Shown here one piece after another: positions 49,060-58,382 of a stretch of 64,000 nucleotides of DNA (its first letter is position 1; every line of letters begins with the position of its first letter). The translations under genes and the position numbers were made by a program. The notes below the pieces were generated by a model. It searched no databases. It had not been told where the DNA came from and saw only the letters and a list, made by a program, of their open reading frames with translations. The stretch comes from Streptomyces monashensis (GTDB taxonomy: Bacteria > Actinomycetota > Actinomycetes > Streptomycetales > Streptomycetaceae), in NCBI RefSeq assembly GCF_001866665.1, contig NZ_MLYO01000025.1:1-64000 (forward strand), given 5' to 3'.

Positions 49060-51336
49060 CTATCTGGGCAAGTGGAACGGAATGGTCGTGATGACGATCT
49101 TCGGCAGTGGTCGCAGAGCCCGCCGCAGTCGGGGGGCGGTCTGGTTGTGGAGGACGCGTTGCCACCAGTGACGCACGACGATCTCGGGGAGGATCACGGT
49201 CAGCGTGAGATCGGGTCGCTGGTGGTGCAGGGTCTCGATGTAGTGGACCAGCGGGGCGACGATCGCGCGGTGGGGTGAGACGACGACCTCGAGCGGGAGG
49301 TGGTCGCCCCAGGTCGCCCAGTAGCTGCGAAAGCGTTCCGCCTCGGTCTCGGTCGGGCTGAGATGCAGGGCCAGGAGAGGTTGTCCGAGGGAGGCCGCGT
49401 ATGCCAGTGCGCGCATGCCGGCGAGGTCGAGCCGGGCGATGGGCACGATGACCAGGTGGCTGACCTCCTCCGGGTATTCCTCACTCTCGGCTTCCTCTAG
49501 TTCCTCCGTCTCGGTGTCCGCTGTCATAGGGGGCATGGCAGTCGGCCGCACTTGCGGTCCGGAACCCGGTGCCGACTGTCGGGGCAGTTCGATGACGTGG
49601 GGGCGCAGGGCGAGGGCCTGGGTGCAGAGGTCGTAGTGGCGGCGGATGCGCAGGGCAAGCAGGACGAGGAGTCCGATCACGAGGACGGCGACCCATGCGC
49701 CCTCGGTGAACTTGGTGATGCCTGCGGTGACGAAGACGATGGCGGACAGCAGGCCGCCGGTGGCGTTGAAGATGAGGCTCTTGCGCCAGTGGGCCTGATC
49801 GCGGTGGCGCAGCCAGTGCACCACCATGCCGGCCTGCGACAGGGTGAACGCCAGGAACACCCCGACGGCGTACAGCGGGATTAGGGACTGCGTGTTGCCG
49901 GCGAACCCGACGAAGATTGCGATCGCGGCCAGCGCCAGGGCCAGGATTCCGTTGCTGAAGGCGAGCCGGTCGCCGACGCGCAGGAACAGGCGCGGTGCGT
50001 GGCCGCTGCGTGCCAGCAGGAACAGCACGCGGGGAAAGTCGTTGAAGGCGGTGTTGGCGGCCAGCAGCAGGATGGCGGCCGTCGCCGCCTGTACATAGCC
50101 GTACATGACTCCGGGGCCGAAGGTACGGCGAGCGAGTTGGGAGAGGACAGTCTCGTTGCCGTGCGGCACCACCCCGTCGAGGTGGACCAGTGCGACCGTG
50201 CCGCCGAACAGGATGATCAGCACGGTGACCATCCAGGTCAGCGTCGTACGGGCATTGCGCCACTCCGTCGGGCGGAATGCTGGTACGGCGTTGGAGATCG
50301 CCTCGATACCGGTCATGGCCGTGGATCCGGAGGTGAAGGCCCGCAGGACCAGCAGCAGGGTGACTCCTTCCGTGACCGGAAGCCGGGGCGTCGGCATGGG
50401 CTGGAATCCGTGGGCGGCCGCGTCGGCCAGCCCCACGGCCACAAGCGTGAAGACCGCGATGATGAACGCGTACGTGGGTGCCGCGAAGGCGGCACCCGCC
50501 TGGCGTACTCCGCGCAGGTTCCCCACCAGCAGGACGACGATCACCGCCACACCGATCATCACCGCGCTCGGGGCGAGTGCGGGCAGGGCTGAGGTGATCG
50601 CCTCGATCCCCGAGGCGATCGAGACGGCGACGGTCATGATGTAGTCGATCATCAGGCCGGCGGCGGCGATCACACCTGGCACCCGTCCGAGATTGTCGCT
50701 GGCCACGATGTACGAGCCGCCGCCGTGTGGATAAGCGCGGATCGTCTGGCGGTAGGAAACGCCGACGGCGAGCATCATGAAGGCGATGACCGCGGCGATC
50801 GGTAGGGAGTAGCGCAGTCCGGCGGCGCCGCCGAGTACCAGCACTGCCAGCATTGCCTCGGGGCCGTAGGCGACCGAGGAGAGGGCGTCCGCCGACAGGA
50901 CCGGCAGCGCCACCAGTTTGCGCATCCGCTCGGCGGCGATCGCGGTGCCCGCGAGCGGAGGGCCCAGCAGTACCCGCCGGACGTGGTGGCCGACGCGTCC
51001 AAGCGGCGACGGTGGGGCCTCAGCTTCCTCTTCTGCCTCGACTCCGGGCAGGCCGGTGAGGGGTACGAAGCGACCGAAACGCTTCGGGCGCACGGCGTCC
51101 GGGTAGCCGCCGAGGTTGGGATCCACCGGCAGCGCGGACCGCCACGCTTCGGGACCCTCCAGGACCTGCCCCCACTCGCGTCCGACGTAGCGCAGGATCT
51201 TCAGGTCTCGGTCACTGAGCTTCGGCAGCAGGGCATCCGGGCTCGGCGCGCCCGCAGCGGAGGTGTCCGCGCTGTCATTCCCGCTGCCGTTGTCCGTATC
51301 CGACGAGCGACCACGCCCGGCTTCCATGCGGATCAT
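49060..51336 (-). CDS. APC-superfamily permease resembling KimA-type potassium importers
   Basis: This 758-aa protein has a charged N-terminal extension (1-135), 12 membrane segments (about 150-580, with SSVAYGPEAML and FTSGSTAMTGIEAISNAVP) and a cytosolic C-terminal domain with a universal-stress-protein-like fold (VSHLVIVPIARLDLAGMRAL). This layout matches the KimA/YdaO group, which imports potassium under proton drive and is controlled by cyclic di-AMP in other bacteria. Amino-acid transport is the alternative. Confidence 0.8.
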   Translation of the reverse strand: MIRMEAGRGRSSDTDNGSGNDSADTSAAGAPSPDALLPKLSDRDLKILRYVGREWGQVLEGPEAWRSALPVDPNLGGYPDAVRPKRFGRFVPLTGLPGVEAEEEAEAPPSPLGRVGHHVRRVLLGPPLAGTAIAAERMRKLVALPVLSADALSSVAYGPEAMLAVLVLGGAAGLRYSLPIAAVIAFMMLAVGVSYRQTIRAYPHGGGSYIVASDNLGRVPGVIAAAGLMIDYIMTVAVSIASGIEAITSALPALAPSAVMIGVAVIVVLLVGNLRGVRQAGAAFAAPTYAFIIAVFTLVAVGLADAAAHGFQPMPTPRLPVTEGVTLLLVLRAFTSGSTAMTGIEAISNAVPAFRPTEWRNARTTLTWMVTVLIILFGGTVALVHLDGVVPHGNETVLSQLARRTFGPGVMYGYVQAATAAILLLAANTAFNDFPRVLFLLARSGHAPRLFLRVGDRLAFSNGILALALAAIAIFVGFAGNTQSLIPLYAVGVFLAFTLSQAGMVVHWLRHRDQAHWRKSLIFNATGGLLSAIVFVTAGITKFTEGAWVAVLVIGLLVLLALRIRRHYDLCTQALALRPHVIELPRQSAPGSGPQVRPTAMPPMTADTETEELEEAESEEYPEEVSHLVIVPIARLDLAGMRALAYAASLGQPLLALHLSPTETEAERFRSYWATWGDHLPLEVVVSPHRAIVAPLVHYIETLHHQRPDLTLTVILPEIVVRHWWQRVLHNQTAPRLRRALRPLPKIVITTIPFHLPR

Positions 51337-51489
51337 GTACCCGATACCTGGACAGTAACCACCTCGTGTCGGTGTGGTCGATTGCTATGCGGCGTGCCGG
51401 GGCTGAGGTTGCAGCGGTGAAGTCCTTGGTGGAGATCGTCTTGAAGGCTTTCGTGGCAGCGTCATGGAGTCCAGTGCTCAGCCGATGAA
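51337..51489. other. Short gap
   Basis: No gene or motif recognised upstream of the permease gene. Confidence 0.3.
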
Positions 51490-51747
51490 TCACAGGATGG
51501 TCGCTGCGGGCGACCGGAGCGCCGCGAGGCCGAGTGGGTGAAGGCGCAGGGTGAGGAGGGCGACGTCGTCAGGGCAGCGCTCGGTGAGGGGTCCGGCGAG
51601 GAGTTCGTCACAGAAGGCGGGCAGGGGTTCGCGGGCGAGGGCAGCGGCGTGCTGGCGCAGTCGGGTCAGGTCTGCGTCCAGGGATTCGCCGCGGCGTTCG
51701 ATCAGCCCGTCGGTGTAGAGCAGAAGGGTGGAGCGGGCAGCGGCTGG
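51490..51747 (-). pseudogene. C-terminal fragment of a second SpoIIE-type phosphatase
   Basis: About 85 residues (RSTLLLYTDGLIERRGESLD; CPDDVALLTLRLHPLGLAAL) match the end of a PP2C phosphatase of a different subgroup from the intact one. The fragment is cut exactly where the 123-bp repeat begins at 51748, which suggests recombination joined the two. Confidence 0.75.
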
Positions 51748-51870
51748 GACCGGCTGAACCTCCAGGCGGCGACCCGTGTGTGGAAGATCGTGCTGGGCGG
51801 GCCTGATTGAGGCACCCACGCACCGCGGCGCCGGATCCGCTGTCCCCATCACCGTGGGGAGCAGGATGCG
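51748..51870. repeat. 123-bp direct repeat, copy 2
   Basis: This is 92% identical to 42544-42666 over the full length. Here only the last codons of a PucR-type gene and its terminator remain, in the same orientation as copy 1. Confidence 0.9.
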
Positions 51871-52103
51871 CTCCGCCGAAATGGCTCGTCAGGCATCACG
51901 CAGACCACCAGCGGTTCGAAGGCGATGGCCTGCCGCACACCGCAGGTGTCCTGCTCCGAGCGGTTCCTCCACGCCGGTGCACGGACAGCCCATGTAGGAA
52001 TTGTTCACGGGGTCCGCAGAGGGGCAGTGTTCACGGGCTTGGACCGGTGACGTGCACCACTGGTCAACGCTGAGACCGTGTTCATCGCCACGCGGCCCCT
52101 ACA
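51871..52103. other. Right transposon end with candidate TnsB-binding sites
   Basis: This is 233 bp of non-coding end. Read inward from 52103 it begins TGTAGGGGCCGC and carries TGAACA motifs at 52084-52079, at 52034-52029 within CGTGAACACTG, and at 52008-52003 within CGTGAACAAT. These match the left-end motifs in sequence and the first also in distance from the end. Confidence 0.75.
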
Positions 52104-52108
52104 CCTCC
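52104..52108. repeat. Right target-site duplication CCTCC
   Basis: CCTCC follows the terminal TACA and matches 7427-7431. Confidence 0.92.
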
Positions 52109-53337
52109 AGGCTGACGCCGTCCAGCGCGGGCTCGTCGGCACCGGGGTAGACGTAGGTGAGGTTCTCCGTCCTGACGATGCCCGGGGAGGCGGGAGAGCG
52201 GGTTCCGCGGTTCATGCGGTGGCCGCCGGCTTCCTCGATGAAGTCGACCCAGTCGTCGAAGTACAGACCGGTGCGGAAGAGCTGGGTGCCGTAGCCGACG
52301 AGACCGCGCAGCGACGAGCCGACGGTGCGCAGCGCGAACACCGCGGTTCCGGCGGAGGCCACGGACATGTGGCCGGTCGCCAGGAGTGCCGCGAGCGCGC
52401 TCCAGACGACGAGGGAGCCGACCCCGCCCGCGAGGGCGCCGAGGAGCTGGAAGCGGCCTCCCCGGTTGATGGCGTGGTCGGTGATGGTGTCCACGCGGGC
52501 GCCGATCTTCCGGTACAGGCCGAGGAGGAAGGGGGCCATGGTGCCGGCCCGGACCTGGTCGGCGGTCTCCTTGTCCACGATGTACCAGCGCAGCAGGGCG
52601 AGGATGCGCCGTTCGGACGACATGGCGCGGCTGGCCTCGTAGGTGACCTGGGCGCTCTTCATGCTGGCGAGCCCTTGCGGGAGGACGGCCAGGAGAAGCA
52701 GCGGGAGGAGGACCGGGTGCAGGGCGGTGAGGACGCCGGCGGCGGCGACGATGGAGGCGAGGCAGGCCATGAGCTGCTGGGACTGGGTGATCAGGTCCTG
52801 GGCGAGTTCGGCGCCCCGGTCGGCGTTGTCCCACCTGTCGTTGAAGCCCGGCTGGTCGTAGGCGGTCAGCTCGGCCGCGACGGCCGCGTTCAGCATCTCC
52901 AGCTCGGCCTCGCGGGAGATCCGCGGGGACAGCCGCCAGGACAGGTTCGTGATGGCGATGGCGAGCAGAGCCCGGGCGCCGGCTGCGACGGCGAGGGCGG
53001 TGATGGCCGGGACGGCGCTCGTGAGCCGGTCCTGGATGTGCCCGGAGCCGACCAGCGCCGTGATGGTGCTGGTCGTGGCGACCAGGCCGAACGCTTCCAG
53101 AGCGGCCGACAGTCCCTGACAGGTGAGCAGGGAGACGACGGCCCGCCGGTCGATCTTCCAGGCGAGGGCCAGGGCGCGGCGCATGAGGTACGGAAGGCGC
53201 CGCGCCATGCCCCACGTGGTGGCCGGGTGGCGGCGCAGGACGGTGAGCCGAGGGGACTCGAACCGGAGTTCCTCGGCCGGTTCGTCGGGGGCGGGTTTGT
53301 CGGAGGCGGGTTCGCCGGAACCACTGGCTGCGCTCAA
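52104..53337 (-). pseudogene. 5' (membrane-domain) half of the split ABC exporter gene
   Basis: This half encodes about 411 residues: a cytosolic N-terminus, six predicted membrane segments of an ABC exporter (about 85-360) and the first strands of the ATPase domain (ENLTYVYPGADEPALDGVSL). In the disrupted form the frame stops at a TAG inside the transposon end. TTG 53337 is preferred because GGAAGGA lies five bases upstream; the frame is open to 53496. The missing ATPase half is at 6663-7431. The intact 665-aa protein probably exported the product of the PKS/NRPS locus. Confidence 0.93.
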
Positions 53338-53566
53338 GTCGGTCCTTCCGCAGGGGAGTTGGGCATGCCAGAGTGCGCCATACCGGACGTTCCCGGGAAT
53401 GGCGCGAGCGCAAGATCCACTCGAACTCGTGAACCGCACGGCGTGGCGACGTACACATCGAGCAAGATCCTTCATGCAAACATTTGATCTTTCCATGGGA
53501 AAGTCATTAAGGTCTTGCTCCAGTCCTCGCTCAGGTGATCACTCAAGGCAGAAGGAGCTCACCCCT

Positions 53567-54604
53567 GTGGCGTCCCATCGTCGGCCCAAGCAGCCGAGCC
53601 GCACCCGTGTGACCGTGCTGACCACCGCGGCCGCCGCTGCCGTCGTGCTCAGCGCGAACGCCGCCGACGCCGCCCCGAGCGAGAAGCTCGGCAAGGACGA
53701 GGTCAAGGCGAAGGTCGACAAGCTCTACGAGCAGGCGGAGCAGGCCACCGAGAAGTACAACGGGGCCAAGGAGAAGCAGCAGAGGCTGCAGAAGGAGATC
53801 TCCACCCTCCAGGACGGCGTCGCGCGGGGCCAGCAGGACCTCAACAAGCTGCGCGACGGCCTGGGTTCGCTGGCCACGGCCCAGTACCGCTCCGGCGGCA
53901 TCGATCCCTCGGTCCAGCTCTTCCTGTCCTCCCACCCGGACGACTTCCTCGACAGGGCCTCCACGCTCGACCAGTTGAGCGCCCAGCAGGTCGACGCGCT
54001 GAAGAAGATCCAGGACCAACAGCGCGAACTCACCCAGGAGCGCGCCGAGGCCACCGAGAAGCTGAGGGACCTCGCCGCCACCCGTACCGAGCTGGGCACC
54101 AAGAAGAAGGAGGTCCAGAGCAAGCTCGCGGCGGCTCAGAAGCTGCTCAACACCCTGACCGCCAAGGAGAAGGCCGCGCTCGCCACCGAGCAGGCGCGGG
54201 CCGACCGCTCCGCCACCGCGCGCGTGGACCTCGGCACCGGCAGCTCCACCTCCGGCCGCGCCTCCGCCGCCTTCGCCGCTGCCCGGAGCCAGCTCGGCAA
54301 GCCGTACGTCTACGGCGCCACCGGCACCGCCTCCTACGACTGCTCCGGCCTGACCTCGTGGGCGTACGCACAGGCCGGCGTCTCCCTACCGCGCACCTCC
54401 GAGGCCCAGACGGGCGCCGGGACCCGCCTCACCCGGAGCCAGCTCCAGGTCGGCGATCTGGTCTTCTTCTTCAACGACCTGCACCACGTCGGCCTGTACG
54501 CGGGCAACGGCCAGATCCTGCACGCCCCCCGGACCGGCACGGTCGTACGGTACGAGTCGATGGACACCATCGGCGGACCGTTCATGTTCGGCGTCCGGGT
54601 CTGA
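53567..54604 (+). CDS. NlpC/P60 peptidoglycan endopeptidase
   Basis: This 345-aa secreted protein has a signal peptide (residues 1-38, ending NAADAA), a long coiled coil (about 40-220) and a C-terminal NlpC/P60 domain with catalytic Cys in YDCSGLTSWAY and His in HHVGLYAG. It cleaves peptide stems of the cell wall. GTG 53567 follows GAAGGAG by nine bases. It is a host gene outside the transposon, divergent from the exporter. Confidence 0.92.
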   Translation: MASHRRPKQPSRTRVTVLTTAAAAAVVLSANAADAAPSEKLGKDEVKAKVDKLYEQAEQATEKYNGAKEKQQRLQKEISTLQDGVARGQQDLNKLRDGLGSLATAQYRSGGIDPSVQLFLSSHPDDFLDRASTLDQLSAQQVDALKKIQDQQRELTQERAEATEKLRDLAATRTELGTKKKEVQSKLAAAQKLLNTLTAKEKAALATEQARADRSATARVDLGTGSSTSGRASAAFAAARSQLGKPYVYGATGTASYDCSGLTSWAYAQAGVSLPRTSEAQTGAGTRLTRSQLQVGDLVFFFNDLHHVGLYAGNGQILHAPRTGTVVRYESMDTIGGPFMFGVRV

Positions 54605-54605
54605 G

Positions 54606-54633
54606 CGGACCGCCGGCGATCGCGGGCGGTCCG
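54606..54633. terminator. Terminator hairpin after NlpC/P60 gene
   Basis: CGGACCGCC (54606-54614) and GGCGGTCCG (54625-54633) form a perfect 9-bp stem just after the stop. Confidence 0.7.
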
Positions 54634-54688
54634 GCCGACGGCGCGCTGGGTGCGCGTCACGTCCCTGCCGTTCGCACCTCGTTCCCTT

Positions 54689-54714
54689 ACCTTTCTGTGC
54701 CAGCACAGAAAGGT
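54689..54714. promoter_or_regulatory. 12-bp inverted repeat covering the glycosyltransferase ribosome-binding site
   Basis: ACCTTTCTGTGC (54689-54700) and GCACAGAAAGGT (54703-54714) are perfect inverted copies two bases apart. The right arm contains AAAGG, the apparent ribosome-binding site of GTG 54720. It could be a repressor operator or an RNA hairpin that hides the site. Confidence 0.7.
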
Positions 54715-54719
54715 TTGTC

Positions 54720-55937
54720 GTGCGGGTACTTTTCACCACGCTCGGTAGTCCCTCCCACGGCCGCGCCCAGTCGCCCCTGGCCAGGGCGTTCGCGGCGGCC
54801 GGCCACGACGTGCTCGTGGCCACCGCCCCGTCTCTCGTCCCGCTCTTCGCGCAGGACGACGTCCGGGTGAGCGCCTGTGTCGGCGAGTTCTCCGTACGGT
54901 CCTTCATCGCCGCGGACGTGCTCGCGCAGGCGTCCCGGAGCAGTCCGGAGGGAGAGGCCCGGCACGGCCTGCTGGAGCGGGCCTTGCTCCTGGCCATGTC
55001 CGGGCCGATGGCCGAGGTTCTCCTGGAGCGGATCCTGCCGGTGGCACGGGAGTTCCGACCCGACCTGATCCTCCGTGACGGCATGGACCTCAGCTCCTGC
55101 CTGACCGCGGAGCACCTCGGCGTCCCGCAGTTGCCCACCCCGTCGGGCGCCGGCAACGCCGTCGATCCCGCCCAGGTACTGCCCCGTCTCAACGCCGTAC
55201 GGCGGGAACAGGGGCTGCCCGCCCAGGAGGACCCGCTGTCGATCGTCCCCCACGGGCGTATCGACTACGTACCGGCGGCGTTCTCGTTCGCCCGGCACCT
55301 GCCCCCGTCGTGGGCGTACCGGCAGACCGTGGCCGTGGACCACCGGTCGGCCCTGCCACGCTGGATCGCTGAACTGCCCACCGACCGCCCCCTGGTGTTC
55401 GCCGCGCTCGGCACCGCGCTCCCGATGATCCGGGAGCAGACCGCCGCCGCTCCCGCCCAGGAGCAACTGCCGGTCCCGCTGCCCGACCCGGTGGTGACGC
55501 TGCGGTCGATGATCGAGGCGGCCGGGCGGCTGGAGGAGTGCACGGTCGTCGTCGCCACCTCGGGCCTCCCGGCGGACACCGAGGGCCTGCCCGCGCATGT
55601 GCGCGTCACCGACCGGGTGCCACAGCCCTTGCTGCTGGAGTCCGTCGACGCGTTCCTCACCCACGGCGGCTACAACAGCGTCCGCGAGTCGCTGCGCACG
55701 GCCACTCCCATGGCGGTACTGCCCCAGTTCGGCGACCAGTTGGCCAACGCGCGCCGGGTGCAGGAGCTCGGGCTCGGCCGGGCGATCGACGACAGCACGC
55801 CGGACGGCATCGCCGCGGCCGTACGCCAGACGCTGGCCGATCCGCACATCCGCGCCAGGACCCGCGAGGCCCGGCTGGCCATGCTGGCGCTGCCGGAGAT
55901 CGAGAGTGCCGTCGAGGACCTGAAGAAACTCGCCTGA
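54720..55937 (+). CDS. GT1-family glycosyltransferase (macrolide/UDP-glycosyltransferase type)
   Basis: This 405-aa enzyme has the GT-B layout: N-terminal acceptor domain (LFTTLGSPSHGRAQSPLARA) and C-terminal nucleotide-sugar domain (RVTDRVPQPLLLESVDAFLT, then HGGYNSVRESLRTATPMAVLP). Relatives glycosylate polyketides, lipids and other small molecules and can inactivate macrolides. The locus suggests a tailoring or resistance role for the nearby pathway, but a linkage is not proven. Translation starts at GTG 54720. Confidence 0.88.
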   Translation: MRVLFTTLGSPSHGRAQSPLARAFAAAGHDVLVATAPSLVPLFAQDDVRVSACVGEFSVRSFIAADVLAQASRSSPEGEARHGLLERALLLAMSGPMAEVLLERILPVAREFRPDLILRDGMDLSSCLTAEHLGVPQLPTPSGAGNAVDPAQVLPRLNAVRREQGLPAQEDPLSIVPHGRIDYVPAAFSFARHLPPSWAYRQTVAVDHRSALPRWIAELPTDRPLVFAALGTALPMIREQTAAAPAQEQLPVPLPDPVVTLRSMIEAAGRLEECTVVVATSGLPADTEGLPAHVRVTDRVPQPLLLESVDAFLTHGGYNSVRESLRTATPMAVLPQFGDQLANARRVQELGLGRAIDDSTPDGIAAAVRQTLADPHIRARTREARLAMLALPEIESAVEDLKKLA

Positions 55938-56050
55938 GATTATTGACGCGAACATGGCCACACCTTACGTTCTGAGCGACCAACCGAACCATGTTCGATA
56001 TATCGAGCATGCCGTCGTCCTCAAGGGCCCGCACCCCTCCTGGAGCACGC

Positions 56051-57427
56051 ATGGCCACCTCCCGGCGTCAGTTCCTCGGTCTCGCGGCCGCCACTCCCCT
56101 GGCCGCGACCGGCGCGCTGAGCCTCGGCGCCGCAGCCGCGCAGGCGGCCGACTCGGCGTACGTGATGTGTTACTTCACCGAGTCGACCAGCCTCGGCGAC
56201 GGCACGGACTACGGCCTCCACCTGGCCGTCAGCCAGGACGCGCTGGAATGGACACCGCTGAACCAGAACAACCCCGTGGTCACCCCCACCGAGGGAGACC
56301 TCGGGCTGCGCGACCCGTTCGTCCTGCGGGGGCAGGACGGCACGTTCGTCGTCCTCGCCACCGATCTCAAGGGCACCGACTGGAACTACGTCAGCCAGTA
56401 CATCCACGTCTGGTACTCGACCGACCTGTGCACCTTCACCGGCTACCACCGGCTGAAGCTGCACGACATGAACACCCACGCCTGGGCGCCGGAGGCGTTC
56501 TGGGACGCGGGCCGGGGCCAGTACGCGCTGATCTACTCGGCCGTCAATGACAGCGGCCACAACGTCATCATGGTGAACTACACCACCGACTTCCTGACCG
56601 TCTCCGCACCCCAGGTCTTCTTCGACCCGGGCTACGACGTCATCGACGGCGACATGGCGGTCGGCGTGGGCGGCGTCAACTACCTCTACTTCAAGAAGAA
56701 CCAGACACTGGTGGGCGCCCGCTCCACGTCGCTCGCCCCGGGGAGCTTCACGGAGTTCAGCACGGCCGTCGCGCACGGCGGCACCGAGGCGCCGGAACTG
56801 GTCTCGTCCCCCGCCGCCGGCACCTGGTACCTCTACGGAGACACCTACACCCCCAACGGCGTCTTCTACGTCTGGCAGTCCGGTGATCTGTCCACCGGTA
56901 CGTGGACCGCACGCGACCAGAAGACCTACACCCAGCCGGTCAACTCCAAGCACTGCGGCATCCGCGCGATCACGTCGGCGGAGTACGCCGAACTCCTGTC
57001 GTACTGGGGCACTCCGCAGTGGAACCGGCTCAAGTCGTACAACCACCCGGACCGTTACGTCCGTCACGCCGACTTCGTGGGCCGCGTCGACGCGTACCCC
57101 ATCGACCCGTATCTCGACTCGGAGTGGAAGCTGGTCCCGGGGCTCGCGGACCCGGCAGGTGTCTCCTTCCAGTCGGTCAACTACCCGACGCACTACCTGC
57201 GTCACTACGACTACCAGCTCCGACTCGACGCCGGCGACGGCACGTCCGCGTTCGCCGGGGACGCGACCTTCTACCGCACACCGGGCCTGGCGGACGCGAG
57301 CTGGGCCTCGTTCCGGTCGTACAACAACCCGACCCGCCACATCCGCCACTTCGACTACGTCCTGCGCATCGACCCGATCTCCACGGCCACGGACCGGCAG
57401 GACGCGACCTTCCGGGTCGGGTACTGA
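56051..57427 (+). CDS. Secreted GH43-like glycosidase with AbfB arabinose-binding domain
   Basis: This 458-aa protein has a Tat signal (SRRQFLGLAAATPLAATGAL), a five-bladed beta-propeller of GH43 type (about 35-315: LRDPFVLRG, THAWAPEAFWD) and an AbfB domain (about 325-458) with repeated beta-trefoil units (SYNHPDRYVRHADFVGRVDA; SVNYPTHYLRHYDYQLRLDA; SYNNPTRHIRHFDYVLRID). It probably attacks arabinose-containing plant polymers. GGAG lies five bases before ATG 56051. Confidence 0.9.
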   Translation: MATSRRQFLGLAAATPLAATGALSLGAAAAQAADSAYVMCYFTESTSLGDGTDYGLHLAVSQDALEWTPLNQNNPVVTPTEGDLGLRDPFVLRGQDGTFVVLATDLKGTDWNYVSQYIHVWYSTDLCTFTGYHRLKLHDMNTHAWAPEAFWDAGRGQYALIYSAVNDSGHNVIMVNYTTDFLTVSAPQVFFDPGYDVIDGDMAVGVGGVNYLYFKKNQTLVGARSTSLAPGSFTEFSTAVAHGGTEAPELVSSPAAGTWYLYGDTYTPNGVFYVWQSGDLSTGTWTARDQKTYTQPVNSKHCGIRAITSAEYAELLSYWGTPQWNRLKSYNHPDRYVRHADFVGRVDAYPIDPYLDSEWKLVPGLADPAGVSFQSVNYPTHYLRHYDYQLRLDAGDGTSAFAGDATFYRTPGLADASWASFRSYNNPTRHIRHFDYVLRIDPISTATDRQDATFRVGY

Positions 57428-57447
57428 GCCCGCGCTCGCACGCGGGC
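57428..57447. terminator. Terminator hairpin after GH43 gene
   Basis: GCCCGCG and CGCGGGC pair around CTCGCA immediately after the stop. Confidence 0.65.
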
Positions 57448-57654
57448 GGCGTCACTCCGGACGGCCGATGGAGCGGACCTCCTCGATGACGTGGCAGCCG
57501 GCGCTGGTGCGGAGGTTCACCGCCACCTCGTTGCCGCCCCCCACGGAGAACATCAGCACCGAGTCGCCGCCCGCGAGCGTCGCCCGCTCGCCGACCGCCA
57601 TCGCGGCCCCGCCGTATCCCACGATGTCACCGGCGTGGGAGGCCTTCTCGGCGG

Positions 57655-57888
57655 CTGCGCGCCGTGGCGCTGGGAACGCAGAACGCCGTCGTCGAGCGGA
57701 TCTGCGTGCCGGGAGTCACCACCACGGTCATGACCAGCACCCTGACCGGCCTGATCGCCAACCGTCCGGAGGAGCGCACCTCGTCGACGGCCCGGCGGCA
57801 GGCCCTCAGCGTCCTCACCCTGGTCACCGGCGCCGCGCGAGCCGGACCGCATCGCTCCGGAGGGATGAGCGGGCGCCGCGCCGGATGA
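57655..57888 (+). pseudogene. Fragment of a YoaK/DUF1275 membrane protein
   Basis: VALGTQNAVVERICVPGVTT followed by TVMTSTLTGLIANRP matches the central part of DUF1275 membrane proteins. Both ends are missing. Confidence 0.6.
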
Positions 57889-58227
57889 GGCAGAGTCCGC
57901 GGTTCACCGTGTGCCCGCGGGCCGCCCGTGTGCCGGAAGCGGTGACGCCGGCGCCGTGGCGGTACGGACGACCGCGCTCTGCGCGATGTCCAAACTGCGG
58001 CTCATCGCGCGGCCGGAGGGCGTGTGCGCCTCCTGGCCCGTTCGCCGCAGTGCCCGGTACCGCGTCGGCCGCATCCGGGCCGTCGCGTCCGGGTCGAGCG
58101 CTCCCCCACCCGTCGTAGGCGTGCGCCGCCCCACGGCCCGTGCCGCGTCGGGGCGACAGCACGCTACGACGGTCGGCCCGACTTCCGTGCTCCCGTGCCC
58201 ACGTGTGTGCGCACTTGCCAGTCTAGT

Positions 58228-58240
58228 TGACGGATCGTCA
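58228..58240. promoter_or_regulatory. Candidate TetR-like operator
   Basis: TGACGGATCGTCA is a perfect 5-bp inverted repeat with a 3-base centre. It lies about 140 bp before the rpf-like gene and overlaps a TTGAC that could be a -35 element. Confidence 0.4.
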
Positions 58241-58382
58241 GGAAATCGGGCGGTGGCACGCGGCGGCGCACTGGACCGCGTGAGCTCTGCGCTCCTTGTG
58301 AGCGCCCGGGCGGCACTGCCGTACTGCCTACAGCCCGCCGGACCGACCGGCTGGGCGGGAACCGCAGTGGAGAGGAAGGCCT

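Larger units (their letters stand above)
57448..58382. other. Mostly non-coding region with gene debris upstream of the rpf-like gene
   Basis: A minus-strand C-terminal fragment (57640-57452; ending VNLRTSAGCHVIEEVRSIG before a stop) is unidentified. A plus-strand DUF1275 fragment lies at 57655-57888. From 57889 to 58220 I recognise nothing. Confidence 0.45.

Noticed and set aside
53338..53566. Riboswitch ahead of the NlpC/P60 gene
   Set aside because: No conserved riboswitch core was seen in the leader.
57452..57640. Ketosynthase III C-terminus on the minus strand
   Set aside because: A glycine-rich FSVGGGNE stretch is faintly similar, but catalytic residues are not visible and the fragment is too short.
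58131..58382. Cyclic di-AMP (ydaO) riboswitch ahead of the rpf-like gene
   Set aside because: Some streptomycete rpf genes have one, but I could not find its conserved core here. Only a TGACG palindrome is visible.
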